64,000 nucleotides of DNA from Thalassotalea algicola (lineage in GTDB: Bacteria > Pseudomonadota > Gammaproteobacteria > Enterobacterales > Alteromonadaceae), in assembly GCF_012932965.1 (NCBI RefSeq), contig NZ_JABBXH010000002.1, positions 582,623-646,622 of the forward strand. The letters run 5' to 3'. The stretch's first letter is position 1. Each line of letters begins with the position of its first letter. Both the position numbers and the translations under genes were made by a program. The notes below the pieces were generated by a model. The model saw only the letters and a list, made by a program, of their open reading frames with translations, was not told where the DNA came from and did no database searches. Of the stretch, positions 8,776 through 16,749 are shown piece after piece.

Positions 8776-9621
8776 ATGGGAGACTCTAGAGATAGTGCGT
8801 TTAAGTTAAGTAACAAAGAATTTAAGTTTATATGTGACTTTGTTTATGACGTTGCCGGAATAGTATTAGGGGACTCGAAACGAGAGATGGTTTACCGCCG
8901 TCTCACTCGAGTTATAAGGGAACGAAAATTACCTACTTTTTCGGACTACTGCATTTTACTTAAGGAAAATCCAGAAAAAGAAAAAAACTATTTTATTAAT
9001 GCCATTACGACCAATTTAACGAGTTTTTACCGAGAAAAGCATCATTTTGATTATTTGGCGTCACATGAATTTCCTGCGTTATTGGAACGTAATAAACGTA
9101 GTAAACGAATTCGGCTTTGGTCTTCTGCGAGTTCGACAGGTGAAGAACCCTATAGCTTGGCAATTACAGCATTTAAGTCGTTTTCAAGTGTCTTAAGTAA
9201 TTGGGACATTAAAATATTAGCGACAGATATTGATAGTAATGTTTTATCTACGGCTAAAGCAGGCGTCTATCAACAAAATAGAATAGAAGATGTACCTAAA
9301 GCTATTCAGGAAAGTTTTTTTAAGAAAGGTACAGGTAATAATGAAAATAAAGTGCGGGTTACGGATAATGTTAAGTCACTTATTACGTTTAAACAGCTTA
9401 ATCTGTTACACGAGTGGCCAATGAAAGGTCCATTTGACGTGATTTTTTGTCGTAATGTCATTATCTATTTTGATAAAGCCACGCAACAAGATTTATTTGA
9501 GCGCTATTACAATATGTTGGCCCCAGGTGGACTATTGATGTTAGGGCATAGTGAAAACTTAGGCAATTATCAGCGCTATTTTGAAAATGTAGGGCGCACT
9601 ATTTTTCGAAAGCCTAAATAA
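8776..9621 (+). CDS. cheR: chemotaxis protein methyltransferase CheR
   Basis: This 281-residue SAM-dependent O-methyltransferase methylates glutamates in receptor signalling domains. It has an N-terminal all-helical domain (about 1-80) and a C-terminal Rossmann domain with the SAM motif SSASSTGEEPYS. Most CheR proteins read SAGCSTGEEPYS there, so the Gly-Cys pair is replaced by Ala-Ser. Further motifs are FDVIFCRNVIIYFD and GHSEN. It begins 8 bp after the receptor gene, whose EWEEF tail it probably binds. Confidence 0.94.
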   Translation: MGDSRDSAFKLSNKEFKFICDFVYDVAGIVLGDSKREMVYRRLTRVIRERKLPTFSDYCILLKENPEKEKNYFINAITTNLTSFYREKHHFDYLASHEFPALLERNKRSKRIRLWSSASSTGEEPYSLAITAFKSFSSVLSNWDIKILATDIDSNVLSTAKAGVYQQNRIEDVPKAIQESFFKKGTGNNENKVRVTDNVKSLITFKQLNLLHEWPMKGPFDVIFCRNVIIYFDKATQQDLFERYYNMLAPGGLLMLGHSENLGNYQRYFENVGRTIFRKPK

Positions 9622-9644
9622 ACCGTAATTAAGTTGTTGATTTT

Positions 9645-10307
9645 ATGGTAACAAAAAAACATCAGTTACAAGTTAGAGCTGTAATTGCGAAGTGTTTACC
9701 AGAGTTTAAACATGTAAACCATTACTGGGATGCACAACGAAAAATGGTTGTCGCAAAAATATTACCTGGTGAGTTTTATATGACTAGTACCCCTGTTGCA
9801 ATATCTACAACTTTGGGGTCGTGCATTGCTGCGTGTATTTGGGATGATCGCTCAGGAATTGGAGGGATGAATCACTTCATGCTGCCGGAAACAGATAAAA
9901 ATGCACATGAAGTTAACTGGGGAAGCCGAGGCTTAGCTTCCGATGCAACCCGTTATGGAAACTTTGCTATGGAACACTTGATTAATATGGTGTTGAAAAA
10001 CGGCGGCTATAAGAATTCGCTGAAAGCCAAGGTTTTCGGTGGTGGTAAAGTACTAAAAAAAATGTCTGATGTAGGTGAACGCAATATAGATTTCGTTTTT
10101 GATTACTTAGAGACCGAGCAAATAGAAATAGTAAAACATGACGTGGGGTCAATTTTCCCAAGAAAAGTTCTTTTTGAACCAACGACAGGTAAGGCCTTTG
10201 TAAAGCGGTTGAATAATCTACATAACGATACAATTGCAAGACGAGAAGTTGATTATCGCAATAAAATTGATAACGAATCGGTTGAAGGCGACGTGGAACT
10301 TTTTTGA
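9645..10307 (+). CDS. cheD: chemoreceptor glutamine deamidase CheD
   Basis: This 220-residue protein is a CheD deamidase, which converts specific receptor glutamines to glutamates. The catalytic pair is visible as Cys60 in TTLGSCIAA and His77 in GGMNHFMLP. The approximately 45-residue N-terminal lead before the core and a long C-terminal tail make it longer than minimal CheD (about 160 residues). The last residues are EGDVELF, a tail also found on the MCP two genes downstream. It lies between cheR and cheB, as in Aer2-type (F7) clusters. Confidence 0.93.
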   Translation: MVTKKHQLQVRAVIAKCLPEFKHVNHYWDAQRKMVVAKILPGEFYMTSTPVAISTTLGSCIAACIWDDRSGIGGMNHFMLPETDKNAHEVNWGSRGLASDATRYGNFAMEHLINMVLKNGGYKNSLKAKVFGGGKVLKKMSDVGERNIDFVFDYLETEQIEIVKHDVGSIFPRKVLFEPTTGKAFVKRLNNLHNDTIARREVDYRNKIDNESVEGDVELF

Positions 10308-10325
10308 TTATAAGGAGTCATTAAT

Positions 10326-11408
10326 GTGAGTAAAATTAAAGTATTAATAATCGATGACTCTTCTGTAATTAGAAGTATTGTAAGGGAAATCATTGAGTCA
10401 GATCCGCTACTTGAAGTTGTTGGCGAAGCACAAGACCCATTTGTTGCTCGTGACCAGATAAAGAAATTAAATCCAGATGTACTAACGTTAGATGTCGAAA
10501 TGCCAAAAATGGATGGCATTACCTTTCTAAGTAACCTAATGCGTTTAAGACCTATGCCTGTTGTAATGTTGTCTACATTAACGACTAAAGGTGCTGATAT
10601 TACCTTAGAAGCACTAGAGCTTGGTGCGGTTGACTTTATTGCCAAACCTAGCTTTGAATTACTGCTTGAAAACCGAATGGCATTTAAAGAAACGTTAATA
10701 GATAAAGTTAAGTCCGCTGTTATTGTTGACCAAAAAAGTTACCAACTTTCATCCGCAATTGCCAAAAGTATTGAAGGTGGAACTTTAGCTTTTTCTGGCT
10801 GTAAGAGAGCTAATCACGTTATTGCTATTGGTGCTTCGACTGGTGGCACCGATGCAATTAAGTCAGTGGTTAGAATGATGCCAATTAACTGTCCTCCCAT
10901 CGTTGTAACGCAGCATATTCCCCCAAAATTTAGTGAGCGTTTTGCCCAGCGGCTTAATGGCAATTGTGCCGTTACTGTGCAAGAGGCAAAACATGGTCAA
11001 AAAATGAAGGAAGGCAATGTTTATATTGCTCCAGGCGACAAGCACTTAAAAGTAGCAGCTAAGAGTGGCTCGTTATTCTGTACATTAGAGGATACCGAAC
11101 CGGTAAATCGCCATAAACCCGCTGTGGATGTTCTATTTTATTCACTTGAACCTATAGCAAATAACGTACAAGCAGTATTATTGACAGGAATGGGACAAGA
11201 TGGTGCGCATGGTATGTTAGCGTTGAAGAAAAGTGGTGCCCGTACATTAATTCAAGATAAAGCAAGCAGCTTGATATGGGGAATGCCCGGCAGTGCATAT
11301 GCAATTGATGCACATACACATGAAGCATCGTTAAATGATGTCGCTAAGGAGCTATTATCTTTTGCGAAATTATCTCGAGATGAAATGAAAGAGGCGTTAC
11401 ATGGCTGA
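10326..11408 (+). CDS. cheB: chemotaxis methylesterase/deamidase CheB
   Basis: This 360-residue two-domain response regulator starts at GTG 10326, with AAGGAG at 10312-10317. An ATG two bases earlier is followed at once by a stop in its own frame. The receiver (1-120) has Asp10-Asp11, phosphoacceptor Asp56 (LDVEMP) and the conserved Lys (AKPSF). The C-terminal methylesterase (about 165-350) shows the catalytic Ser in GASTGGT, His in TQHIPP and Asp in GMGQDGAHGM. It removes receptor methyl groups when phosphorylated by CheA. The 3' end overlaps the next gene by 8 bp. Confidence 0.96.
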   Translation: MSKIKVLIIDDSSVIRSIVREIIESDPLLEVVGEAQDPFVARDQIKKLNPDVLTLDVEMPKMDGITFLSNLMRLRPMPVVMLSTLTTKGADITLEALELGAVDFIAKPSFELLLENRMAFKETLIDKVKSAVIVDQKSYQLSSAIAKSIEGGTLAFSGCKRANHVIAIGASTGGTDAIKSVVRMMPINCPPIVVTQHIPPKFSERFAQRLNGNCAVTVQEAKHGQKMKEGNVYIAPGDKHLKVAAKSGSLFCTLEDTEPVNRHKPAVDVLFYSLEPIANNVQAVLLTGMGQDGAHGMLALKKSGARTLIQDKASSLIWGMPGSAYAIDAHTHEASLNDVAKELLSFAKLSRDEMKEALHG

Positions 11409-12582
11409 ATATAAGAATAAAATTGTTTTAGCTTTAATAGGGTTATGTGCGCTTATAGTTGCCAATGAATTTTTACTAAATCTACCTTATTTGAACGTTA
11501 CTTTAGCTATAGTCATTGCGATATTAGCATTTGTTACAACCGGTTCTAGCGAGGAACAAGTGAGTACGAATGTAAACCAAGACACGATATCCTCTTCAAT
11601 TGAGCCTTTACTTATTTCAAACTCTTTTGAAGACATTAAAAGTTTAATAGATCAAGAGCTTGATGTAATTAGCCAGGAACATGGACGTGTCTCACAGTTA
11701 GTAAAAGATGCGATAGAAGGTATTTCACATAGCTTTAAAACATTGCAAGCATTAAGCACTGAACAGCAGCAGATGATAAATGAAGTTATTTCGGTAAATC
11801 AAGATATCGGTGATGCAGGACACACTACCTTAGAGTCATTTGTTAAAGACTCTAGTAAAACACTTGAAGATTTTGTTGGTGTTATTGTTAATACCAGCAA
11901 GCAAAGTTTAGAGACCATGTCCTACACTGATGAGATGGTAAAGAAGTTTGACGGTATTTTTGCGTTGTTAGAGCAAGTAGAAAACTTATCGAGTCAAACG
12001 AATTTGTTGGCGTTAAATGCGGCAATTGAAGCTGCGAGGGCTGGTGACGCAGGAAGAGGTTTTGCAGTAGTTGCCAACGAAGTTCGTTCTTTATCAGTAA
12101 ATTCAACAGAGTTAAATAATGATATACGAGCGGAAATTTCTGAAGCTCAAACTACTATTGCTAATTTAAGGCGATCTGTTGAGGTAATGGCCTCTGCTGA
12201 TATGACGTCTACACTAGAAGCTAAAGATCGTGTAAAAGTAATGATGGAGCACGTTGGACACGTCAATATTGAAACACAGGAAGCTGTAGAGCGCTTAGCT
12301 GAAATTTCACCGCAAATTGACGAAACAGCGACAATCGGCGTAAGGTCACTACAGTTTGAAGATTTAACTTTTCAAACACTTGACTCTTTATCCCTGAATA
12401 TTAGCAATTTAGCTCAATTGAGTGAGCAATTAAATCAGTTTAATGCTGATGATGATATTGCTGCTCGATTAATTCAATTAAGTGAGCTTTGCCAACAAAT
12501 AATGGCAGAGTCAAAGCTGGCTGATCAAGCTAGAACAGTATCTCAATCTTCGATGGATGAAGGTGACGTAGAATTATTTTAA
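11401..12582 (+). CDS. methyl-accepting chemotaxis protein with two-helix membrane anchor and no sensor domain
   Basis: This is a 393-residue protein. Residues about 7-48 form two closely spaced membrane helices with only a few residues between them, so there is no periplasmic ligand domain. A cytoplasmic coiled coil follows with an MCP tip ([22 protein letters not shown], about residues 199-220). The signalling domain is short and is followed by a helical region with an LQFEDLTFQ motif. The protein ends DEGDVELF, the same last six residues as CheD. It overlaps cheB by 8 bp. It may anchor or modulate the array at the membrane, or sense membrane state; the ligand is unknown. Confidence 0.85.
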   Translation: MAEYKNKIVLALIGLCALIVANEFLLNLPYLNVTLAIVIAILAFVTTGSSEEQVSTNVNQDTISSSIEPLLISNSFEDIKSLIDQELDVISQEHGRVSQLVKDAIEGISHSFKTLQALSTEQQQMINEVISVNQDIGDAGHTTLESFVKDSSKTLEDFVGVIVNTSKQSLETMSYTDEMVKKFDGIFALLEQVENLSSQTNLLALNAAIEAARAGDAGRGFAVVANEVRSLSVNSTELNNDIRAEISEAQTTIANLRRSVEVMASADMTSTLEAKDRVKVMMEHVGHVNIETQEAVERLAEISPQIDETATIGVRSLQFEDLTFQTLDSLSLNISNLAQLSEQLNQFNADDDIAARLIQLSELCQQIMAESKLADQARTVSQSSMDEGDVELF

Positions 12583-12598
12583 TTAGGAGAGTAGTAAA

Positions 12599-12907
12599 AT
12601 GTCAGTGAAGAAAATTGTAGGTGATAGTGCACGCGATTTAACTATTGCTATTGACGATAGATTTGATTTTTCTTTACATCAATTATTTCGCGATAGTTAT
12701 TCAGGCGCGGAAGAAACTGGAACGGTTTTTACACTAGATTTATCTAAAACCTCTTATATGGACAGCTCTGCATTAGGCATGATTCTATTATTAAAGGATC
12801 ACGCGGAGAAGGTTTCAGGAAAAGTTATTATTAAGAACCCAAGTGACTCCGTTGCAAAAATCTTAGAAATTGCGCAGTTTCACCGCTTAATGACTATTGA
12901 GAAGTAG
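12599..12907 (+). CDS. STAS anti-sigma-factor antagonist (CrsA/SpoIIAA-like)
   Basis: This 102-residue single STAS domain has a classical switch helix: YMDSSALGMILLL with Ser56/Ser57 at the phosphorylation position. In partner switching the unphosphorylated form binds the anti-sigma kinase and frees the sigma factor. The next gene, two bases downstream, encodes the matching phosphatase/kinase protein. The pair resembles CrsA-CrsR, described in Shewanella oneidensis as controlling sigma-S. Orthology is inferred from architecture and pairing, so no symbol is assigned. Confidence 0.85.
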   Translation: MSVKKIVGDSARDLTIAIDDRFDFSLHQLFRDSYSGAEETGTVFTLDLSKTSYMDSSALGMILLLKDHAEKVSGKVIIKNPSDSVAKILEIAQFHRLMTIEK

Positions 12908-12909
12908 TT

Positions 12910-14637
12910 ATGGCTGACGGGCTAAATGAACGTCATTATAAGCTAGCACTTGTTGTCGATGATTCGGTGATGCAATGTAAAGTCCTTAGTGTTTTGCTTA
13001 AAGAAGAAGGCTATCGAGTCTATAGCGCCAATGACGGTGCTCGAGGCGTAGACATGTACATTAAATACCAGCCTGATTTGGTATTAATGGACATTAATAT
13101 GCCGATAATGAACGGCTATGAGGCTGCTCGTCAAATTAAATCTCTATCAAAGAATACATTAGCGCCACTGATATTTATCACCAGCATGGATACCGATCAG
13201 GCCTTTATTGAGAGTATAGAGGCTGGTGGTGATGGTATTTTAGTACGCCCTTTCTCTCCTGAAGTATTTAAAGCAAAAATAAAGTCCATACAGCGTATTA
13301 GTGATTTATATGCACAAGTGAAATCGCTACAACAAGCACAACAAAAAGATGCGGAACTTGCAGAGCAGTTAATGTCCGGCGTTATTGAGTCTAGAAATTA
13401 TGCATTAGAGCGCATTGGTATTTTTAAAAAAGCTGCAGATTTATTTAGTGGAGACATACAATTAACTGCGCAATGTCCTAATGGTGACGTTAATGTGCTT
13501 TTAGGTGATTTCACTGGTCATGGATTACGCTCCTCTATCGGAGCAATACCGCTTGCCGAAACGTTTAGGGTCATGACCAAAAAAGGCTTTTCTCTCTTTG
13601 AAATAATCGATCAAGTTAATGCTCAATTGTATGATTTACTTCCTTCAGATTTGTTTTTGGCAGCGACGTTTGTAAGTGTCTCAAGCCATGACTCAACCGC
13701 TTATGTTTTTAATGCTGGCTTGCCTGATACTTATATTTATGATGAACAAGGCAATGTGAAACATAAAATTCCTTCTTCTCACCCTCCGTTAGGTGTAATA
13801 CAGCAATTGCTACCAGGTTGCCAATTAAATGTCGTATCGGTAAACGAAGCAGATCGAATTCTTTTGTTAAGCGATGGCATCATTGAAGCTCGAAATGAAA
13901 AAGGCGATATGTACGGTATCGAGCGTTTCGAACAGGCGGCAATTAGCGGAGTTAAAGAAGGAGATATCACTAAATCATTACTCGCTGATTTAGAGGATTT
14001 TTGCGGCAATATGGTGCAGGAAGATGACATCTCTTTAATAAATATACCTTGCAAAGGCTGGGAAAGCCCAATTCTAGTAGCGCAAATTCAGCAGGGAGAT
14101 TCCTCACTTGGAGAGTATGTAGAATTGGCTGAAAATGGCGCTATTTGGCAATGGCAAGTGAAACTTACTGGTGAAAAACTTGCTAAGGTAAATCCAATAC
14201 CGATGGCGATGGGCTATGTTCACGAAGTAGAAGGTGGAGGTGAGCAATGGCAAAATTTATTCACCGTTTTAACAGAGTTGTTTGTTAATGCACTGGATCA
14301 CGGTGTACTTGGCTTAAATTCAGATTTAAAGAAAGAGGCGGATGGTTTTGCTCAGTACTTTCATGAACGCGAAAACCGTTTAAAGTCATTATCAACTGGA
14401 TTTGTTGAATTAACCTTAAGTTACTACGCTGCAGGAAACGGTGGGCGCATGCTAATAAAGATAAAGGATAGTGGTAAGGGCTTTGACCATCAAGCACTAG
14501 AGTTATCGACTAAGCAGGTAGCAATAGAAAGTCAGCAATTGAGTGGTCGGGGTATTTTATTGGTTTCCCAGTTATGTGAGCAACTTCATTATCAAGAAGA
14601 CGGCACAATGGTTAGTGCCGAATATGTCATTAACTAA
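12910..14637 (+). CDS. REC-PP2C-HATPase partner-switch regulator (CrsR-like)
   Basis: This 575-residue three-domain protein has a receiver (1-130, phosphoacceptor Asp61 in LMDINMP, Lys in the VRPF position replaced by Arg), a SpoIIE-type PP2C phosphatase (about 165-385; metal-site motifs GDFTGHG, LSDGIIEA and EDDISL) and a C-terminal GHKL/anti-sigma kinase-like domain (about 430-575; N-box FVNALDHG, KDSGKGFD, SGRGILL). The phosphatase should dephosphorylate the neighbouring STAS protein while the kinase-like domain phosphorylates it or holds a sigma factor. The receiver gives CheA or one of the local kinases a way to set the switch. This is the CrsR/HsbR family layout. Confidence 0.88.
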   Translation: MADGLNERHYKLALVVDDSVMQCKVLSVLLKEEGYRVYSANDGARGVDMYIKYQPDLVLMDINMPIMNGYEAARQIKSLSKNTLAPLIFITSMDTDQAFIESIEAGGDGILVRPFSPEVFKAKIKSIQRISDLYAQVKSLQQAQQKDAELAEQLMSGVIESRNYALERIGIFKKAADLFSGDIQLTAQCPNGDVNVLLGDFTGHGLRSSIGAIPLAETFRVMTKKGFSLFEIIDQVNAQLYDLLPSDLFLAATFVSVSSHDSTAYVFNAGLPDTYIYDEQGNVKHKIPSSHPPLGVIQQLLPGCQLNVVSVNEADRILLLSDGIIEARNEKGDMYGIERFEQAAISGVKEGDITKSLLADLEDFCGNMVQEDDISLINIPCKGWESPILVAQIQQGDSSLGEYVELAENGAIWQWQVKLTGEKLAKVNPIPMAMGYVHEVEGGGEQWQNLFTVLTELFVNALDHGVLGLNSDLKKEADGFAQYFHERENRLKSLSTGFVELTLSYYAAGNGGRMLIKIKDSGKGFDHQALELSTKQVAIESQQLSGRGILLVSQLCEQLHYQEDGTMVSAEYVIN

Positions 14638-14645
14638 GGAATGTA

Positions 14646-15560
14646 ATGAATATATTGGTCGTTGATGACAAAAAGTTAATTAGAGATTTGGTTAGCGCAA
14701 TGGTGTCCGAAATTGGTCATCAGGCTTATAGTGCTGATGGCCACATTCAAGCGCTTGAGGTGTTAAGAGAACAATCAATTGATTTGATATTGATGGATGT
14801 AGAGATGCCAGAGATCAACGGCTTCGAATTGACGAGTTTAATTAGACAGCGCATATCTCATTGGTTTCCTATTATTTTTTTAAGTGGCAATGATAGCGAA
14901 GATTTTTTATCTCAAGGCATTGATGCTGGCGGTGACGACTATTTAACTAAACCGGTTAAACAAGTAATTTTAGCTGCAAAAATTAAGGCAATGGAGCGAA
15001 TCGCCGATATGCAAAAGGCGCTTGATAGTGCAAATCAAAAACTCGCACAGTTAAGTCATGTCGACGAGCTTACTCAAATAGCCAATAGAAGAGGAATGGA
15101 CAAGTTTCTCGAAAATGCTTGGCAAACTAATTGTCGCCAAAATGCCGAGCTATCGTTAATGATGATAGATATCGATTACTTCAAGCAATTTAATGATAAC
15201 TATGGGCATCAAGAAGGGGATAGGTGTCTTAAAAAGGTTGCAGATATGCTAAGCCAGAGCATAAATAGAGCAACGGATGGCGTGTTTCGGTTCGGTGGTG
15301 AAGAGTTTGTGATTGTTCTACCTTTTACACCTAGCTCTGGTGCTCGTTTTAAAGCAAAAGAAATTATTGGCAGATTAAATGAACTTGCAATAATACATGA
15401 TTTTTCAAAAATAAGTGAAAAGCTCACGTTAAGCATTGGTTTATCCAGTACGGAAAGTGGCGCTGATAGCGTAACTAGACTGATTGAACAGGCAGACAAA
15501 GCACTTTATCAAGCTAAAGAATTAGGTAGAAATGATTATCGTGTATTTAAAAATACGTAG
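14646..15560 (+). CDS. response regulator diguanylate cyclase (REC-GGDEF)
   Basis: This 304-residue protein has an N-terminal receiver (phosphoacceptor Asp51 in LMDVEMP, TKPV lysine) joined by a short helix to a GGDEF domain. The active-site signature is FGGEEF, and the allosteric I-site RATD lies five residues before it, so an active, product-inhibited c-di-GMP synthase is likely (WspR/PleD-like logic). It starts 8 bp after the partner-switch gene. Phosphorylation by CheA or a local hybrid kinase would make c-di-GMP synthesis an output of the locus. Confidence 0.92.
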   Translation: MNILVVDDKKLIRDLVSAMVSEIGHQAYSADGHIQALEVLREQSIDLILMDVEMPEINGFELTSLIRQRISHWFPIIFLSGNDSEDFLSQGIDAGGDDYLTKPVKQVILAAKIKAMERIADMQKALDSANQKLAQLSHVDELTQIANRRGMDKFLENAWQTNCRQNAELSLMMIDIDYFKQFNDNYGHQEGDRCLKKVADMLSQSINRATDGVFRFGGEEFVIVLPFTPSSGARFKAKEIIGRLNELAIIHDFSKISEKLTLSIGLSSTESGADSVTRLIEQADKALYQAKELGRNDYRVFKNT

Positions 15561-15582
15561 TTAGAAAAAGGAATATATAACT

Positions 15583-16749
15583 GTGAATACATACAAGAAG
15601 TCGGTGTTAATAATTGATGATGATGATCAATACCTTGAGTTATTGGCAGAGAGCTTAGAAGACAAATTTAATGTCTCAACTGCAACAAACTTAACACAAG
15701 CACAAGCACAAATTGACGAGCATAGTAAATTTGACATTGCACTAGTAGATGAACATATAGGTGATGAACTAGGATCTGAATGGATCAAATTGTGTGTTGA
15801 ACAAGAACGAGCTGCCACCTCATTTGTTTTGTATTCAGGTTTAGCATCTGAAGAGGCTATATTAAAGGGACTGGAATGCGGTGCTGATGACTTCTTGGCT
15901 AAACCTATTTCATTATTGTCGCTTGGCCAAAAATTGGAAAAATTAAGCGCTTACCAAGATAAAATACATGATTTTGAAAGCGAGCTGACATCAAAAGATC
16001 GTGTTATAAATATATCCATGGCTCAAGCGTCAAAATATGGCGCTTGTATGCAATTAACATCTCGATTAAACCAATGTTTTAGTTTCGAAGAAATTCGCGA
16101 TGAAATATTTTCATTCTTTTATGGTATGAATTTGACTGGTTGCATTGCTTTCTATCCGCTGCAGGAGAAACCACTATTTTTTAGCTCAAAAAATGGCTTT
16201 TGTTCGCCTGTTGAAATTGGGGTGATGGAGCTACTTAAAGTGAAGCCTAGATTATATCGTTTTGGTACGCGAACTATATTTAATCACCCACTTGTCTCTT
16301 TGTTAGTTTTAAATTTAGAAGAAGGCGCGATAGATACTGATATTTATATCGACGCCTTGGCGTCTGTTATCGAGTGTATCGGGGCGCGAATGGCGTTTAT
16401 CACTTATAAAAATTCGTTAGTTGATGTGCAAGAACAAATTCAACTTGCAGTCACTAAAACTAAGAAAATGATCGAAATATCCAAGCATCACCAACAAGAA
16501 GTGATGAATGAGATTGTTCAAAATATGGGAATGAGCTTCCATGTATTAGACATGAATGAAGAGCAAGAGAGTTATTTAACCAATTTAGTGCATACTGCAC
16601 TGAAAAAACACACGCAAGACGATGTAAACTTTCTAGAAGTTTCTCAGTTGTTAGATGATGCGTTGGGTAGTGTAGATAGACTTAAATCTCTTAATCAACA
16701 ACAAGATAAAGTCGAAGATGAAATTGATGATGAAGATGAGTTGTTTTAA
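15583..16749 (+). CDS. response regulator with uncharacterised output region
   Basis: This 388-residue protein starts at GTG 15583 behind an AAGGAA site. Residues 1-120 are a receiver with an unusually acidic pocket (Asp12-Asp15) and phosphoacceptor Asp56 (LVDEHIG). The switch lysine is present in FLAKP. The remaining 260 residues match no output domain I know. About residues 150-285 (SRLNQCFSFEEI, GCIAFYP) have a weak GAF-like look, followed by helices near 290-370. The C-terminus is very acidic and ends DEDELF, similar to the CheD and MCP tails. The stop overlaps the next gene start by one base, so it is probably a partner of that kinase. Confidence 0.75.
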   Translation: MNTYKKSVLIIDDDDQYLELLAESLEDKFNVSTATNLTQAQAQIDEHSKFDIALVDEHIGDELGSEWIKLCVEQERAATSFVLYSGLASEEAILKGLECGADDFLAKPISLLSLGQKLEKLSAYQDKIHDFESELTSKDRVINISMAQASKYGACMQLTSRLNQCFSFEEIRDEIFSFFYGMNLTGCIAFYPLQEKPLFFSSKNGFCSPVEIGVMELLKVKPRLYRFGTRTIFNHPLVSLLVLNLEEGAIDTDIYIDALASVIECIGARMAFITYKNSLVDVQEQIQLAVTKTKKMIEISKHHQQEVMNEIVQNMGMSFHVLDMNEEQESYLTNLVHTALKKHTQDDVNFLEVSQLLDDALGSVDRLKSLNQQQDKVEDEIDDEDELF

